52,998 bases of DNA from contig JAZSHI010000050.1 in the NCBI GenBank assembly GCA_045533195.1, positions 1-52,998 of the forward strand, given 5' to 3'. Position 1 is the stretch's first letter. Each line of letters begins with the position of its first letter. Below are positions 33,381 to 41,754 of the stretch, piece after piece. The notes beneath the pieces were generated by a model. It was given only the letters and a program-made list of their open reading frames with translations. It was not told the origin of the DNA and made no database searches. Source of the stretch: SIG607 sp045533195. GTDB taxonomy: Bacteria; Bacillota; Clostridia; Oscillospirales; Acutalibacteraceae. Position numbers and translations under genes: made by a program.

Positions 33381-34805
33381 TGTCTTTATTAATCTTAAAA
33401 TACCTCTTAGTTTTCTATAAATAGATGCCGTCCAGCGTTTAAAGGTAAAGCGGAGTATGGCAAAACTAAAGAAATATTCCGCTACGTCATAGTAAAACTC
33501 AAATTCAAAAACTATAGAAGAAAGCTTAGCAGGTTTCTTTATATCAAAGCGAATCTGAGGATCATCACCAAGGAAAACAACAGAGTCCTTCATAAATACA
33601 CCGTTGGTGCGTTTTTTATTGATTTTGCCTTCAATGGTGTTTCCGTTTTCATCCTTTATCTGAATTGAAAAGTTTTTAACGGTCATAGTTCCGCTGACAA
33701 GGGGGTCAATTCTTATAGCTTTAATCTCTTTAAAATCTTTAAAGTCACTTACCTTTGCCTGCCATTTGCCGTTCTCTCCCGTAAATTCAGGGGAAATTGT
33801 GGGATGTGACATAAAGCCTGAACCGTCGTCAAGCAGGAAGGTAAATTCGTTGGTATTAAGACGGGAGGAATAAACGTCGGTACTGCTTTTCGAAATTATG
33901 CTGTGGGTATCTCTTTTGGGTACAAGAATGGAATCGGACATAAATTTCTTCTGAATATATTTTCTGTTATTATCCCATTCCTTTTTATTGTGAAGGGTTG
34001 CTGAATTTTCAGCATTTATCCACATACGGTAAATTCCTGTAATGGTAGGATTATCAGCAACACCGCAAATAAGAGCGGTACGCATAAGAAAATCCCAGTC
34101 TTCCGTTGTGGTAAGGGTTTCATCAAAATTAATACCAAGCAGTTTATAGGCAACACTTGGGAAAGCAAGACTAAAGGTAGGACAGTAGTTTTGAGAAAGC
34201 TGACGAACAAGTTCAAAATCGGTACAGTAAATGGTTCTGAATCCCGATACCGAAACAAGCACCGTTTCACCGTATTTATTCTTTACATTCATCCAGTCCT
34301 GCGCTACACAGTAGGTATGCAGAATTTTACCCTTGTTTTCATTTTCGATTTTGTGGAAGGCTTCAACCCAGTCTTCAAATACAAGGTCATCATCATCTAA
34401 AATGGAAACGTATCTGCCCTTCGCTTCTTCAAAGCCACGGCTAAGGGGGGTTGTTCTGTTTCCGCCTTCGACCTCTATTAGCCTTACCTTGCCGTTCATA
34501 TAATCGGGAAGATTTTTGATAATACTCAGTACTGATGCTCTGCCTTCGCTATCTAAGTTGTGTCCCATTATAAGCACTTCAAAGTCTAAGTCACTTTGAC
34601 CGCACATACAAAGAAGTACTTCACTAAGGGCTTCGGGACGGTGTCCCTGAGTACGCATAATTACCGAAAGGAAGGGTGCATCATCACTATATTCATAGTC
34701 GCCTTTTATAAAGCGTTCTACATTTTCTCTACCGTACTTTTCATATAATTCATTCAGAAAATCACTAACCGCTGAATGTTCGGTGGGATTATAATTTTTA
34801 TTCAT
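33372..34805 (-). CDS. family 2 glycosyltransferase with extra C-terminal domain
   Basis: 477 residues from the ATG at 34805 (GGTGA 5 nt upstream; an in-frame GTG at 34814 would overlap that site). The N-terminal GT-A domain starts with FLSVIMRTQGHRPEALSEVL and has the metal/nucleotide motif SILDDDD (about 134-140). From about residue 290 a strand-rich domain follows, with EFTFLLDDGSGF and later FSIQIKDENGN, that looks like a carbohydrate-binding or scaffold module. The likely job is surface polysaccharide or glycan assembly in the cytoplasm or at the membrane. Donor and acceptor are unknown. Confidence 0.78.
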   Translation of the reverse strand: MNKNYNPTEHSAVSDFLNELYEKYGRENVERFIKGDYEYSDDAPFLSVIMRTQGHRPEALSEVLLCMCGQSDLDFEVLIMGHNLDSEGRASVLSIIKNLPDYMNGKVRLIEVEGGNRTTPLSRGFEEAKGRYVSILDDDDLVFEDWVEAFHKIENENKGKILHTYCVAQDWMNVKNKYGETVLVSVSGFRTIYCTDFELVRQLSQNYCPTFSLAFPSVAYKLLGINFDETLTTTEDWDFLMRTALICGVADNPTITGIYRMWINAENSATLHNKKEWDNNRKYIQKKFMSDSILVPKRDTHSIISKSSTDVYSSRLNTNEFTFLLDDGSGFMSHPTISPEFTGENGKWQAKVSDFKDFKEIKAIRIDPLVSGTMTVKNFSIQIKDENGNTIEGKINKKRTNGVFMKDSVVFLGDDPQIRFDIKKPAKLSSIVFEFEFYYDVAEYFFSFAILRFTFKRWTASIYRKLRGILRLIKTKK

Positions 34806-34819
34806 AATTTTCACCGCAA

Positions 34820-35716
34820 TTAATATCTGTTTTTAGAATATCCAAAACCGGAAAAGGTTGTTATTTTGTGCTCTTTGTCAAGGGGTGTGGGAAGAAGCCC
34901 CTCTTCTTTTCTTCTATAGTATTCATTAAGTGCTTTCTTCTGATGGACGGTACCGTTTTCATAAATAGCAATAAGCTTTTTAAGAAGTGACGGATTAGAC
35001 CACTTATGACACATAAACAAAAATGCTTCGGCAGAATAGTAAAGCTCAGCATTTGTGGGCACAACGTGACCGTCATTGTCAACGTGCTTAGAATGATAAA
35101 CAAAAGCACGGGACTGATATACTACCTTTCTGCCCGAAAGACGCACTCTCCAAGTAAAATCAACGTCATCACAGTAAAGGAAGAAATTATCTTCATCAAG
35201 ACCGCCAAGCTCTCTATACACATTTGTAGGAATAATTACACAAGCCATAGCGCCCCAAGGCTCAATTCCCGTTAAGACGTCAAATTCCTTAGGATGCTCA
35301 AGAGGGCTTTGCTTTGCCTCAACAAGACCAACGTTTTCCATTCTTTCAAAGGGCTTAAGCATTTCTAAAAAGTAATCGGCGCAAACGATAACGTCAGGAT
35401 TATATGCCATAAAGTAATCGGTATTGCAGTCCTTAAACATTATGTTCTGTCCTTTAGAGGTGCCCGAATTAAAGCCGAAGAAGGTATAGGTAACCTTTAA
35501 ATAATCACCGAATTTTTCATTAAAGCCGTTAATTTGCTCTTCAGTTAAAATGGGCTCTGCGGACGCATCTCCGTAGTAAACGTCAATAAAATCAATAGCA
35601 CCGCCCTTTTCCTTTGAAACCTGAACGGCTTTTGCTAAGCTATATAGTGATTTTTCAAGGTTTATAACTTCGTTATGATATAAAATTGTCTGGGCTCTTA
35701 ATGTTTTGTGGTTCAA
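34820..35716 (-). CDS. family 2 glycosyltransferase
   Basis: 298 residues. GT-A features: NPDV (metal site, about residue 109), then the acceptor-side FFLYCDDVDFTWRVRLSGRKVVY. This pattern is common in rhamnosyltransferase-like GT2 enzymes (the WbbL type). The start ATG at 35716 follows GGGAGG. The next gene begins 14 nt downstream, so the two enzymes are a small operon that probably builds one glycan. No polymerase, flippase or priming transferase is nearby. Confidence 0.8.
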   Translation of the reverse strand: MNHKTLRAQTILYHNEVINLEKSLYSLAKAVQVSKEKGGAIDFIDVYYGDASAEPILTEEQINGFNEKFGDYLKVTYTFFGFNSGTSKGQNIMFKDCNTDYFMAYNPDVIVCADYFLEMLKPFERMENVGLVEAKQSPLEHPKEFDVLTGIEPWGAMACVIIPTNVYRELGGLDEDNFFLYCDDVDFTWRVRLSGRKVVYQSRAFVYHSKHVDNDGHVVPTNAELYYSAEAFLFMCHKWSNPSLLKKLIAIYENGTVHQKKALNEYYRRKEEGLLPTPLDKEHKITTFSGFGYSKNRY

Positions 35717-35859
35717 AATTACTTCCTCCCAATACTAATTTACCATAATATTATATATAATTTTAACAAAGATGTCAATAATATGAAATATAGGAAAAAA
35801 ATACATAGATTTTTAACAATTTTGTGTTATAATAGTGAACTGATAAGGAGAAATGATAA

Positions 35860-38838
35860 ATGCTGAAACTTATAAACATAAAAAAGGAATACAACACAGG
35901 CGGTATTCACGTTGATGCCCTGAAAGGCGTTAACTTAAATTTCAGAAAAAGCGAATTTGTTTCAATTTTAGGCCCGTCAGGTTGCGGCAAGACCACCACC
36001 CTTAATATCATTGGAGGACTTGATAAATACTCTGACGGCGATATTATAATTAACGGTAAATCAACCAAACATTTCAGCGACAGAGACTGGGATGCCTACA
36101 GAAACCATTCCATAGGCTTTGTTTTCCAAAGCTATAATCTTATCCCTCATCAGACTGTGCTTTCTAACGTTGAACTTGCTCTTACCCTTTCGGGTGTTTC
36201 CAAAAGCGAAAGAAGAAAAAGAGCAAAAGCAGCTCTTGAATCGGTAGGACTTGGCGACCAGCTTCGTAAAAAGCCAAGCGAAATGTCGGGCGGTCAGATG
36301 CAACGAGTTGCTATAGCCAGAGCAATTGTAAACGACCCCGATATAATTTTAGCAGATGAGCCTACAGGCGCTCTTGACAGCGAAACAAGTGTGGCTGTTA
36401 TGGATATTTTAAAGGAAATATCTAAAGAACGACTTGTAATTATGGTTACCCATAATCCCGAACTTGCCGAGCAATACTCCACCAGAATTATCAGAATGTT
36501 AGACGGTTTAATTTTAAGTGACAGTAATCCCTTAAGCGAAGAGGAATTATCCCTTGAGGTAGCAGAAAAAAACGATAAAAAGGTTAAAAAGCCTTCAATG
36601 TCTCTTTTTACCTCCTTCGGTTTATCCCTTAAAAATTTAATCACTAAAAAAGGCAGAACTGCACTTACATCCTTTGCAGGAAGTATAGGAATAATCGGTA
36701 TAGCCTTAATTTTCGCAGTGTCACACGGTATGACAGCCTTTATTGACAGTGTGCAGGAGGATACACTTTCATCTTATCCGTTAATGCTCGAATCTCAGCA
36801 CACCGATTTAGGCTCAATAATGGAAACCTTTATGAGCGAGGCTGAGTCTCACAGCGAACACGATAAGGAAGCGGTATATCAAAAGGACGCTTTATACGAT
36901 TTGGTTAACACTTTAAATTCGGTGGAAAACCGTGAAAACGATTTAAAATCCTTTAAGGAATTTTTAGAAAAGGAAAAAGTAAATAATGCATCTCTAGGGG
37001 ATGCCATAAACGGAGTAAAATACACCTATAACTACGATTTGCTTATATATACCAAAAATATTGACGGCGAAATAATTGTTTCTGATACCGAAGAGTTAAT
37101 GAGCGAAATGCTGGTTAAGTTTATGGGCAGCTTTTACGGAGTTGAAACTGATGACAGCAGTTCCTCTATGATGTCCTTTTCTTCAATGGGCGCTATGTCG
37201 GGAATGTGGCAGGAAATGTTATCGGGAGAAAACGGAGACCCCATTAACCCAATGGTTAAAGACCAGTATGATTTAGTTTACGGCTCTTGGCCTAATTCAT
37301 ATAATGAAATAGTTCTTATTTTAGATGAAAATAACGAACTTGACGATATGACTCTTTATGCCTTAGGACTTAAATCAAAGGCTGATATCGACGCAATAAT
37401 AAGCGCTGCTGAGGATAAAGAGAAGATAGAATTCAAATCTGAAAAGTGGAGTTATGAAGATATCTGCAAACAAGAGTTTCGAACCGTTCTCAATAGCGAC
37501 TGCTATATAATGGATGAAGAAACAAAGCTTTATACCGATTTAAGAGAAACAAGTGCCGGTATTAAATATCTTTATGATAATGCTACTCCTCTTAAGGTTA
37601 CAGCTATAATAAGACCTAATGAAGACGCCGTATCTGCTATGCTTTCGGGCTCTTCTATCGGTTATACTCACCTGCTGACAGAATATATAAGTGAAAAAGC
37701 AAGTGATACTCCTGCAACTTCCGAACAGCTCAGTAATAAAGACAAGGATATTTTTACTGGACTTCCCTTTAAAGAAAATACGGGAAATTTAAGCGAAGCT
37801 GAAAAGGAAACAGCCTTCAGAAATCACGTTGACGGTTTAAGTAAGGCTGAAAAGGCAAAAATCTACGTTAAAATCAAGAGTATTCCAAGTGATGAAACCC
37901 TTAACGATTCGGTGGAAAATGCTATGAAGGGTATCACCCGAGAAAAAATTGAAAATACCCTTATTGATACCCTTTCAAAAGAAATGGGTATGAAGGAAAG
38001 CGAAGTTAAAAAGTACATTAAAGATATGTCTGATGAAGATTTAGAAGAGCTTTATCGCGATATGGTAACCGAAGGGGTTAAAATACAGTATGCCGCAAAT
38101 GTTACCCGTCAGCTTGCCTTTATGGGACAAAGTCAGCTTGTTTATTCTCTCGAAAATGAAATTGACGATTATACCACTACTGACTGTGCAAAATACTATG
38201 ATGAGGTTTTGGAATTTTCAGATTCCAGCCTAAAGGAAAATCTTGCAAAACTCGGCTATATTGATTTAGACTCCCCTTCTACCATTAATCTTTATGCTTC
38301 AACCTTTGAAAACAAGGACGTTATTGAAGAAACAATTTCAAGGTATAACGAGGGTGTTGATGAGCTTAGCAAAATCACCTATACCGATTACGTTGGTATA
38401 ATGATGTCCTCAGTTACAACAATTATTAATGCTATAACCTACGTTTTGGTTGCCTTTGTTGCAGTTTCTCTTATTGTTTCTTCCATAATGATAGGTGTAA
38501 TTACGCTTATATCGGTTCAGGAAAGAACAAAGGAAATAGGAATACTTCGTGCCATTGGCGCTTCAAAGAAGAACGTATCAAGTATGTTCAATGCCGAAAC
38601 GGTTATTATAGGCTTTACTTCGGGACTGCTTGGTGTAGTTATCACCTATCTGCTTTGTATCCCCATAAATGCAATACTTCATTATTTAACAGGACTTTCC
38701 AATTTAACAGCCATACTGCCTTGGCAGATAGCGGTATCGCTAATAGTTATCAGCGTACTGTTAACTCTTCTTTCAGGAATTATCCCCTCAAGAAGCGCCG
38801 CCAAAAAAGATCCTGTAGTAGCGCTTAGAAGTGAATAG
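35860..38838 (+). CDS. MacB-like ATPase-FtsX fusion with very large extracellular loop
   Basis: 992 residues. The N-terminal ATPase (1-220) has Walker A GPSGCGKTT at 38-46, signature MSGGQMQRVAIARA from 142 and Walker B DIILADE at 161-167. A first membrane span lies at about 270-290. An extracytoplasmic part of about 560 residues (291-850) is rich in Asp, Glu, Ser and Lys. Three C-terminal spans (about 853-880, 916-936, 956-977) carry the FtsX motif ERTKEIGILRAIGASKKNV. Such type VII ABC proteins use ATP to move envelope parts or to export peptides rather than as channels. AAGGAG precedes the start; TATAAT lies at about 35830. Confidence 0.85.
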   Translation: MLKLINIKKEYNTGGIHVDALKGVNLNFRKSEFVSILGPSGCGKTTTLNIIGGLDKYSDGDIIINGKSTKHFSDRDWDAYRNHSIGFVFQSYNLIPHQTVLSNVELALTLSGVSKSERRKRAKAALESVGLGDQLRKKPSEMSGGQMQRVAIARAIVNDPDIILADEPTGALDSETSVAVMDILKEISKERLVIMVTHNPELAEQYSTRIIRMLDGLILSDSNPLSEEELSLEVAEKNDKKVKKPSMSLFTSFGLSLKNLITKKGRTALTSFAGSIGIIGIALIFAVSHGMTAFIDSVQEDTLSSYPLMLESQHTDLGSIMETFMSEAESHSEHDKEAVYQKDALYDLVNTLNSVENRENDLKSFKEFLEKEKVNNASLGDAINGVKYTYNYDLLIYTKNIDGEIIVSDTEELMSEMLVKFMGSFYGVETDDSSSSMMSFSSMGAMSGMWQEMLSGENGDPINPMVKDQYDLVYGSWPNSYNEIVLILDENNELDDMTLYALGLKSKADIDAIISAAEDKEKIEFKSEKWSYEDICKQEFRTVLNSDCYIMDEETKLYTDLRETSAGIKYLYDNATPLKVTAIIRPNEDAVSAMLSGSSIGYTHLLTEYISEKASDTPATSEQLSNKDKDIFTGLPFKENTGNLSEAEKETAFRNHVDGLSKAEKAKIYVKIKSIPSDETLNDSVENAMKGITREKIENTLIDTLSKEMGMKESEVKKYIKDMSDEDLEELYRDMVTEGVKIQYAANVTRQLAFMGQSQLVYSLENEIDDYTTTDCAKYYDEVLEFSDSSLKENLAKLGYIDLDSPSTINLYASTFENKDVIEETISRYNEGVDELSKITYTDYVGIMMSSVTTIINAITYVLVAFVAVSLIVSSIMIGVITLISVQERTKEIGILRAIGASKKNVSSMFNAETVIIGFTSGLLGVVITYLLCIPINAILHYLTGLSNLTAILPWQIAVSLIVISVLLTLLSGIIPSRSAAKKDPVVALRSE

Positions 38839-38865
38839 CAATAAAAAAATCGGACTCGAATGGGT

Positions 38866-38897
38866 CGTACCCTTAAGGACAGTTTCCTAAAGGTACG
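38866..38897 (+). repeat. hairpin at the cassette edge
   Basis: CGTACC (38866-38871) pairs with GGTACG (38892-38897). The inner segment adds TTA/TAA and AGGA/TCCT pairs with a bulge. No T-tract follows, so it is not a normal terminator. Confidence 0.55.
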
Positions 38898-38905
38898 AGC
38901 ATTGC

Positions 38906-38958
38906 GGGCAAGAGAATTGAGAGAAGTTTAGTCTTCTCTCTTTTTTCTTGCCCTTTTT
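38906..38958 (+). terminator. long two-part terminator
   Basis: Outer arms GGGCAAGA (38906-38913) and TCTTGCCC (38946-38953) enclose an inner perfect stem GAGAGAAG/CTTCTCTC (38919-38926 and 38933-38940). T-tracts follow at 38954-38958 and beyond. It ends transcription from the FtsX-fusion side. Confidence 0.8.
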
Positions 38959-39034
38959 CTTTTTATATCGGTACATTCGACTATCAAAGCTTCTTTAAGT
39001 ACAATTATTACAGAAACTTAAAGGAGGTTATTTT

Positions 39035-39334
39035 ATGGGAAAATTTATTGAAGAATTCTATTATGGCAATCTCGATCCACAAGCAAGAAGCACCAAACAG
39101 AATAAGGCTGTACAGAAGCAGATGGAAGTGCTGATGTTAAATGAAGAATTTTTAACCGAAGCTCTTTCGGGTGAGAACAAACAAAAGTTTCTCGACTTTG
39201 TAAATGCTTGGAGCGTAGTTAACGGAGAATCGAACTTTGATAGTTTTATCATGGGGTTTCGACTTGGTGCCAACTTCACCTACGACACCTTTGTATCGGA
39301 TGAGGCGCCTTTTCAGGATTTGCTAAAGGAGTAA
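39035..39334 (+). CDS. DUF6809-like small protein
   Basis: 99 residues, mostly helical, starting with KFIEEFYYGNLDPQARS, a pattern of the DUF6809 family as I know it. It has a strong AGGAGG site. Such genes are common cargo in Clostridia integrative elements and their function is not known. The TnpV-type gene 190 nt downstream supports an element remnant. Confidence 0.7.
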   Translation: MGKFIEEFYYGNLDPQARSTKQNKAVQKQMEVLMLNEEFLTEALSGENKQKFLDFVNAWSVVNGESNFDSFIMGFRLGANFTYDTFVSDEAPFQDLLKE

Positions 39335-39339
39335 GCGAT

Positions 39340-39525
39340 ATGAAAGAAAAGAAATATTATATAGCGCTCGATGACTTTGGACGTCGTGTGGTTGTGAACT
39401 GTATGAATGAAATGAGAAATAAACTTATTGCCGATGGAAAATATACTGATGCTTTGGATGAAGTTTTATTAAAGGTTATTCACTCAAAACAAAAGAAACT
39501 TAAAGTTGTATATAAGGAGGCTTAA
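39340..39525 (+). CDS. small hypothetical protein in the TnpV cassette
   Basis: 61 residues starting YYIALDDFGRRVVVNCMNEM with a GGAG site inside the end of the previous gene. It is basic at the C-terminus. Not recognised as a named family. Close spacing (5 nt and 2 nt to its neighbours) indicates one transcript with both. Confidence 0.65.
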   Translation: MKEKKYYIALDDFGRRVVVNCMNEMRNKLIADGKYTDALDEVLLKVIHSKQKKLKVVYKEA

Positions 39526-39527
39526 TT

Positions 39528-39911
39528 ATGGAACAGTTAGCGAGTTTTATTACAGACGAAAGAACGGGGCTCAAATATCAACTTTGTGGTGATTACTATA
39601 TTATCGCCGGTGAGGATGAGCCCGAACATGAGCCGATTGGTGTATGGGGTCAACGACATTTGAGGTATATCCAAAAACATAGCAAAGCGTTTTATAATAA
39701 AATGCAAAGCGAAAACAAACTCTACTATTACCTCTTGCAGTTGAATAGGGAGGCAGAAGAAATGTTCAACCGCTTAGTTAGTCAAATGGCAGAGCGTGAG
39801 GGTGTGACCGAACAACTCAAGACGGATAATCAAATGGAGTGGGTTGGTCGGATGAACAACATCCGTCAAAGGGTTACAGAAGTTGTAAATGTTGAACTAA
39901 TTTATACATAA
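39528..39911 (+). CDS. TnpV-like transposon-encoded protein
   Basis: 127 residues. The IGVWGQRHLRYIQKH segment and the Leu-rich helix YYYLLQLNREAEEMFNRLV fit the TnpV family found in Clostridia transposons. The family name is from memory and its function is unproven. AAGGAGG precedes the ATG. No transposase or serine recombinase is in the window, so the element is truncated or its engine lies elsewhere. Confidence 0.72.
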   Translation: MEQLASFITDERTGLKYQLCGDYYIIAGEDEPEHEPIGVWGQRHLRYIQKHSKAFYNKMQSENKLYYYLLQLNREAEEMFNRLVSQMAEREGVTEQLKTDNQMEWVGRMNNIRQRVTEVVNVELIYT

Positions 39912-39918
39912 CAATTAG

Positions 39919-39944
39919 AGCGGCAGGGAGAAATCTCTGCCGCT
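39919..39944 (+). repeat. hairpin after the TnpV-like gene
   Basis: AGCGGCAG (39919-39926) pairs with CTGCCGCT (39937-39944), with further GAG/CTC pairing inside. No T-run follows, so it is a weak terminator or an element-end structure. Confidence 0.55.
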
Positions 39945-39968
39945 TAGTAATTTGAAGAGCAAAACACA

Positions 39969-39997
39969 TTGATTTTATTGATGAAAAATGTTATAAT
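39969..39997 (+). promoter_or_regulatory. promoter of the LysR gene
   Basis: TTGATT (39969-39974), 17 bp, TATAAT (39992-39997). Confidence 0.8.
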
Positions 39998-40030
39998 ATA
40001 AAAAACAGTGCAAAATGGTGGTGAAGATTA

Positions 40031-40951
40031 TTGAATCTATTACATATGAAACACGCGCTGGAGGTTGCCAAAGCAGGATCGCTTAGTAAAGCCTCTGAAG
40101 TGCTTTTAATTGCGGCACCGAATATCAGCCGTTCCATAAAAGAGCTTGAAACCGACCTTGGTATTTCGATATTTGACCGTACGCAAAACGGTATGAAGCT
40201 GACCCCCGAAGGCGAGGAGTTTATAAATTTTGCTAAAGGGATACTCGGTCAGATTGACGAGGTCGAAAAATTCTATAAGGCAGGCGCACCAAAAAAACAA
40301 AAGTTTTCTATTTCCGTTCCTCGTGCCTGTTATATTTCAGAAGCCTTTGCAAATTTCTCAAAATCACTCTCAAAAGATGCCGCTGAAGTATTTTATAAGG
40401 AAACTAATTCACAGCGCACCATCCACAATATGCTGAACCATGATTATAAGCTCGGCATTATCCGTTATGCTGAGAACTATGATAAGTACTTCAAAGCCAT
40501 GCTTGAAGAAAAAGGTTTTCAATATGAACTTGTTACTGAGTTTACATATTCACTTATTATGAGTGCTGATAATCCGTTGGCTCAAAGGCAAGAAATCACT
40601 TTTGACGATTTAGTAGATTATATTGAAATTGCTCACGCTGATCCGTATGTACCGTCTATGCCGCTTTCAAAAGTGGTGAAGGAAGAACTTCCGGATAATA
40701 TTGACCGAAGAATCTTTATCTTTGAGCGTGCAAGTCAATTTGATCTGTTATCGCTAAACTCCGAAACATTTATGTGGGTATCGCCTGCACCAAAGAGCTT
40801 GCTCGAACGTTACAACTTGGTGCAAAGAAAATGTGCCGACAATAAAAAAGTGTATAAGGATGTTTTAATTTATAAAAATGGATATACGTTATCGAAACTG
40901 GACAGACAGTTCATCACCGAACTGTGTGAATCCAAGAGAAAATACCTATAA
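40031..40951 (+). CDS. LysR-family transcriptional regulator
   Basis: 306 residues from TTG at 40031, supported by GGTGGTGA 6 nt upstream and by the family-like start NLLHMKHALEVAKAGSLSKASEVL. The helix-turn-helix occupies about 15-60 with ISRSIKELETDLGISIFDR. The remaining part is the effector-binding domain. It lies upstream of rex on the same strand but is separated by a terminator, so it is not co-transcribed. Target genes are not evident; the palindromic stretch at 41018-41033 is one candidate. Confidence 0.9.
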   Translation: MNLLHMKHALEVAKAGSLSKASEVLLIAAPNISRSIKELETDLGISIFDRTQNGMKLTPEGEEFINFAKGILGQIDEVEKFYKAGAPKKQKFSISVPRACYISEAFANFSKSLSKDAAEVFYKETNSQRTIHNMLNHDYKLGIIRYAENYDKYFKAMLEEKGFQYELVTEFTYSLIMSADNPLAQRQEITFDDLVDYIEIAHADPYVPSMPLSKVVKEELPDNIDRRIFIFERASQFDLLSLNSETFMWVSPAPKSLLERYNLVQRKCADNKKVYKDVLIYKNGYTLSKLDRQFITELCESKRKYL

Positions 40952-40963
40952 ATTCATATTTTT

Positions 40964-41001
40964 AAGCCCAATCTCTTAATTGAGGTTGGGCTTTGTTTTT
41001 T
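40964..41001 (+). terminator. terminator of the LysR gene
   Basis: AAGCCCAA (40964-40971) and TTGGGCTT (40986-40993) with inner CTC/GAG, followed by TGTTTTTTG. Confidence 0.88.
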
Positions 41002-41017
41002 GTAATCGATACAGGGG

Positions 41018-41033
41018 TTATCGATATTGATAA
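41018..41033. promoter_or_regulatory. candidate operator palindrome
   Basis: TTATCGATATTGATAA has inverted TTATC/GATAA halves. Further GAT/ATC copies lie at 41005-41010 and 41037-41042. It is about 85 bp upstream of the rex start, where a LysR-type activator could bind. Confidence 0.4.
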
Positions 41034-41074
41034 TACCGATTATCCATTTTAAGAATTTTCAAGCCTTCAAAAAG

Positions 41075-41092
41075 TTGTTAAAATAATAACGA
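41075..41092. promoter_or_regulatory. candidate Rex operator
   Basis: TTGTTAAAATAATAACGA matches the Rex consensus TTGTTAA-N4-TTAACAA at 12 of 14 fixed positions. It overlaps a possible -10 (TAAAAT, 41079-41084) 25 nt before rex, which fits autoregulation and control of adhE and the hydrogenase genes by NADH/NAD+. Confidence 0.7.
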
Positions 41093-41116
41093 ACTTGAGA
41101 TAAAGGAGAAGGTGCG

Positions 41117-41743
41117 ATGGAAAAAGCTTCTGTATCAAAGGCAACTTTGGGCAGACTTCCGAGATATCTTGATTTTCTTCGAGAACTACCGCCGGACAAG
41201 GTTCCTTACATATCAGCAACTGCCATTGCAAAAAAACTTTGTCTTGGCGATGTTCAGGTAAGGAAAGACCTTGCATCAGTAAGTGGTGCCGGAAAGCCGA
41301 AGCTTGGATATATCACAAATGAGCTTATAAATCAAATTGAAGAAGCTTTAGGATATAACCGAACGACAAAAGCGGTACTCGTGGGCGCAGGAAAACTTGG
41401 AAGAGCATTGCTCCAGTTTGATGAATTCCAAAAATACGGCGTTGAAATCTCGGCGGCATTTGACTCAAATGAGCAAATCATCAGTCTGGCCGGTAAAACG
41501 GAAATTCTGCCGATGAATCAATTTGAATACTTTTGCAAAACGCAAAATGTTCAGCTTGGCATCATTACGGTGGGCGAAGGTTCAGCCCAAGCCGTATGCG
41601 ATCAAATGGTTAAAAGCGGAATAACGGCAATATGGAACTTCGCTCCCTGCAAATTAAAGGTTCCTGCCGGAATACTGCTTCAAAACGAAAACTTAGCACT
41701 TTCCCTTGCACACCTTAACAATCAATTATGTAATTTAAATTAG
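41117..41743 (+). CDS. rex: redox-sensing transcriptional repressor Rex
   Basis: 208 residues. The winged-helix DNA-binding domain (about 1-78) contains ISATAIAKKL and VQVRKDLASVSGAGKPKLGY. The Rossmann domain starts with VLVGAGKLGRALL (GAGKLG at 90-95) and binds NADH/NAD+. Rex leaves DNA when NADH is high and so turns on NADH-consuming pathways. AAGGAGAAGG precedes the ATG. The adhE gene begins 11 nt downstream, so Rex is co-transcribed with its expected targets. The Gly-Ala-Gly-Lys-Leu-Gly core matches the family. Confidence 0.96.
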   Translation: MEKASVSKATLGRLPRYLDFLRELPPDKVPYISATAIAKKLCLGDVQVRKDLASVSGAGKPKLGYITNELINQIEEALGYNRTTKAVLVGAGKLGRALLQFDEFQKYGVEISAAFDSNEQIISLAGKTEILPMNQFEYFCKTQNVQLGIITVGEGSAQAVCDQMVKSGITAIWNFAPCKLKVPAGILLQNENLALSLAHLNNQLCNLN

Positions 41744-41754
41744 GAGGATACAAA

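Larger units (their letters stand above)
38839..39034 (+). other. spacer between FtsX fusion and mobile cassette
   Basis: The 196-nt spacer carries two hairpins (listed separately) and, before the DUF6809 gene, the ribosome site AAAGGAGG. It has no coding frame. The first hairpin segment could mark the edge of an inserted element. Confidence 0.5.
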
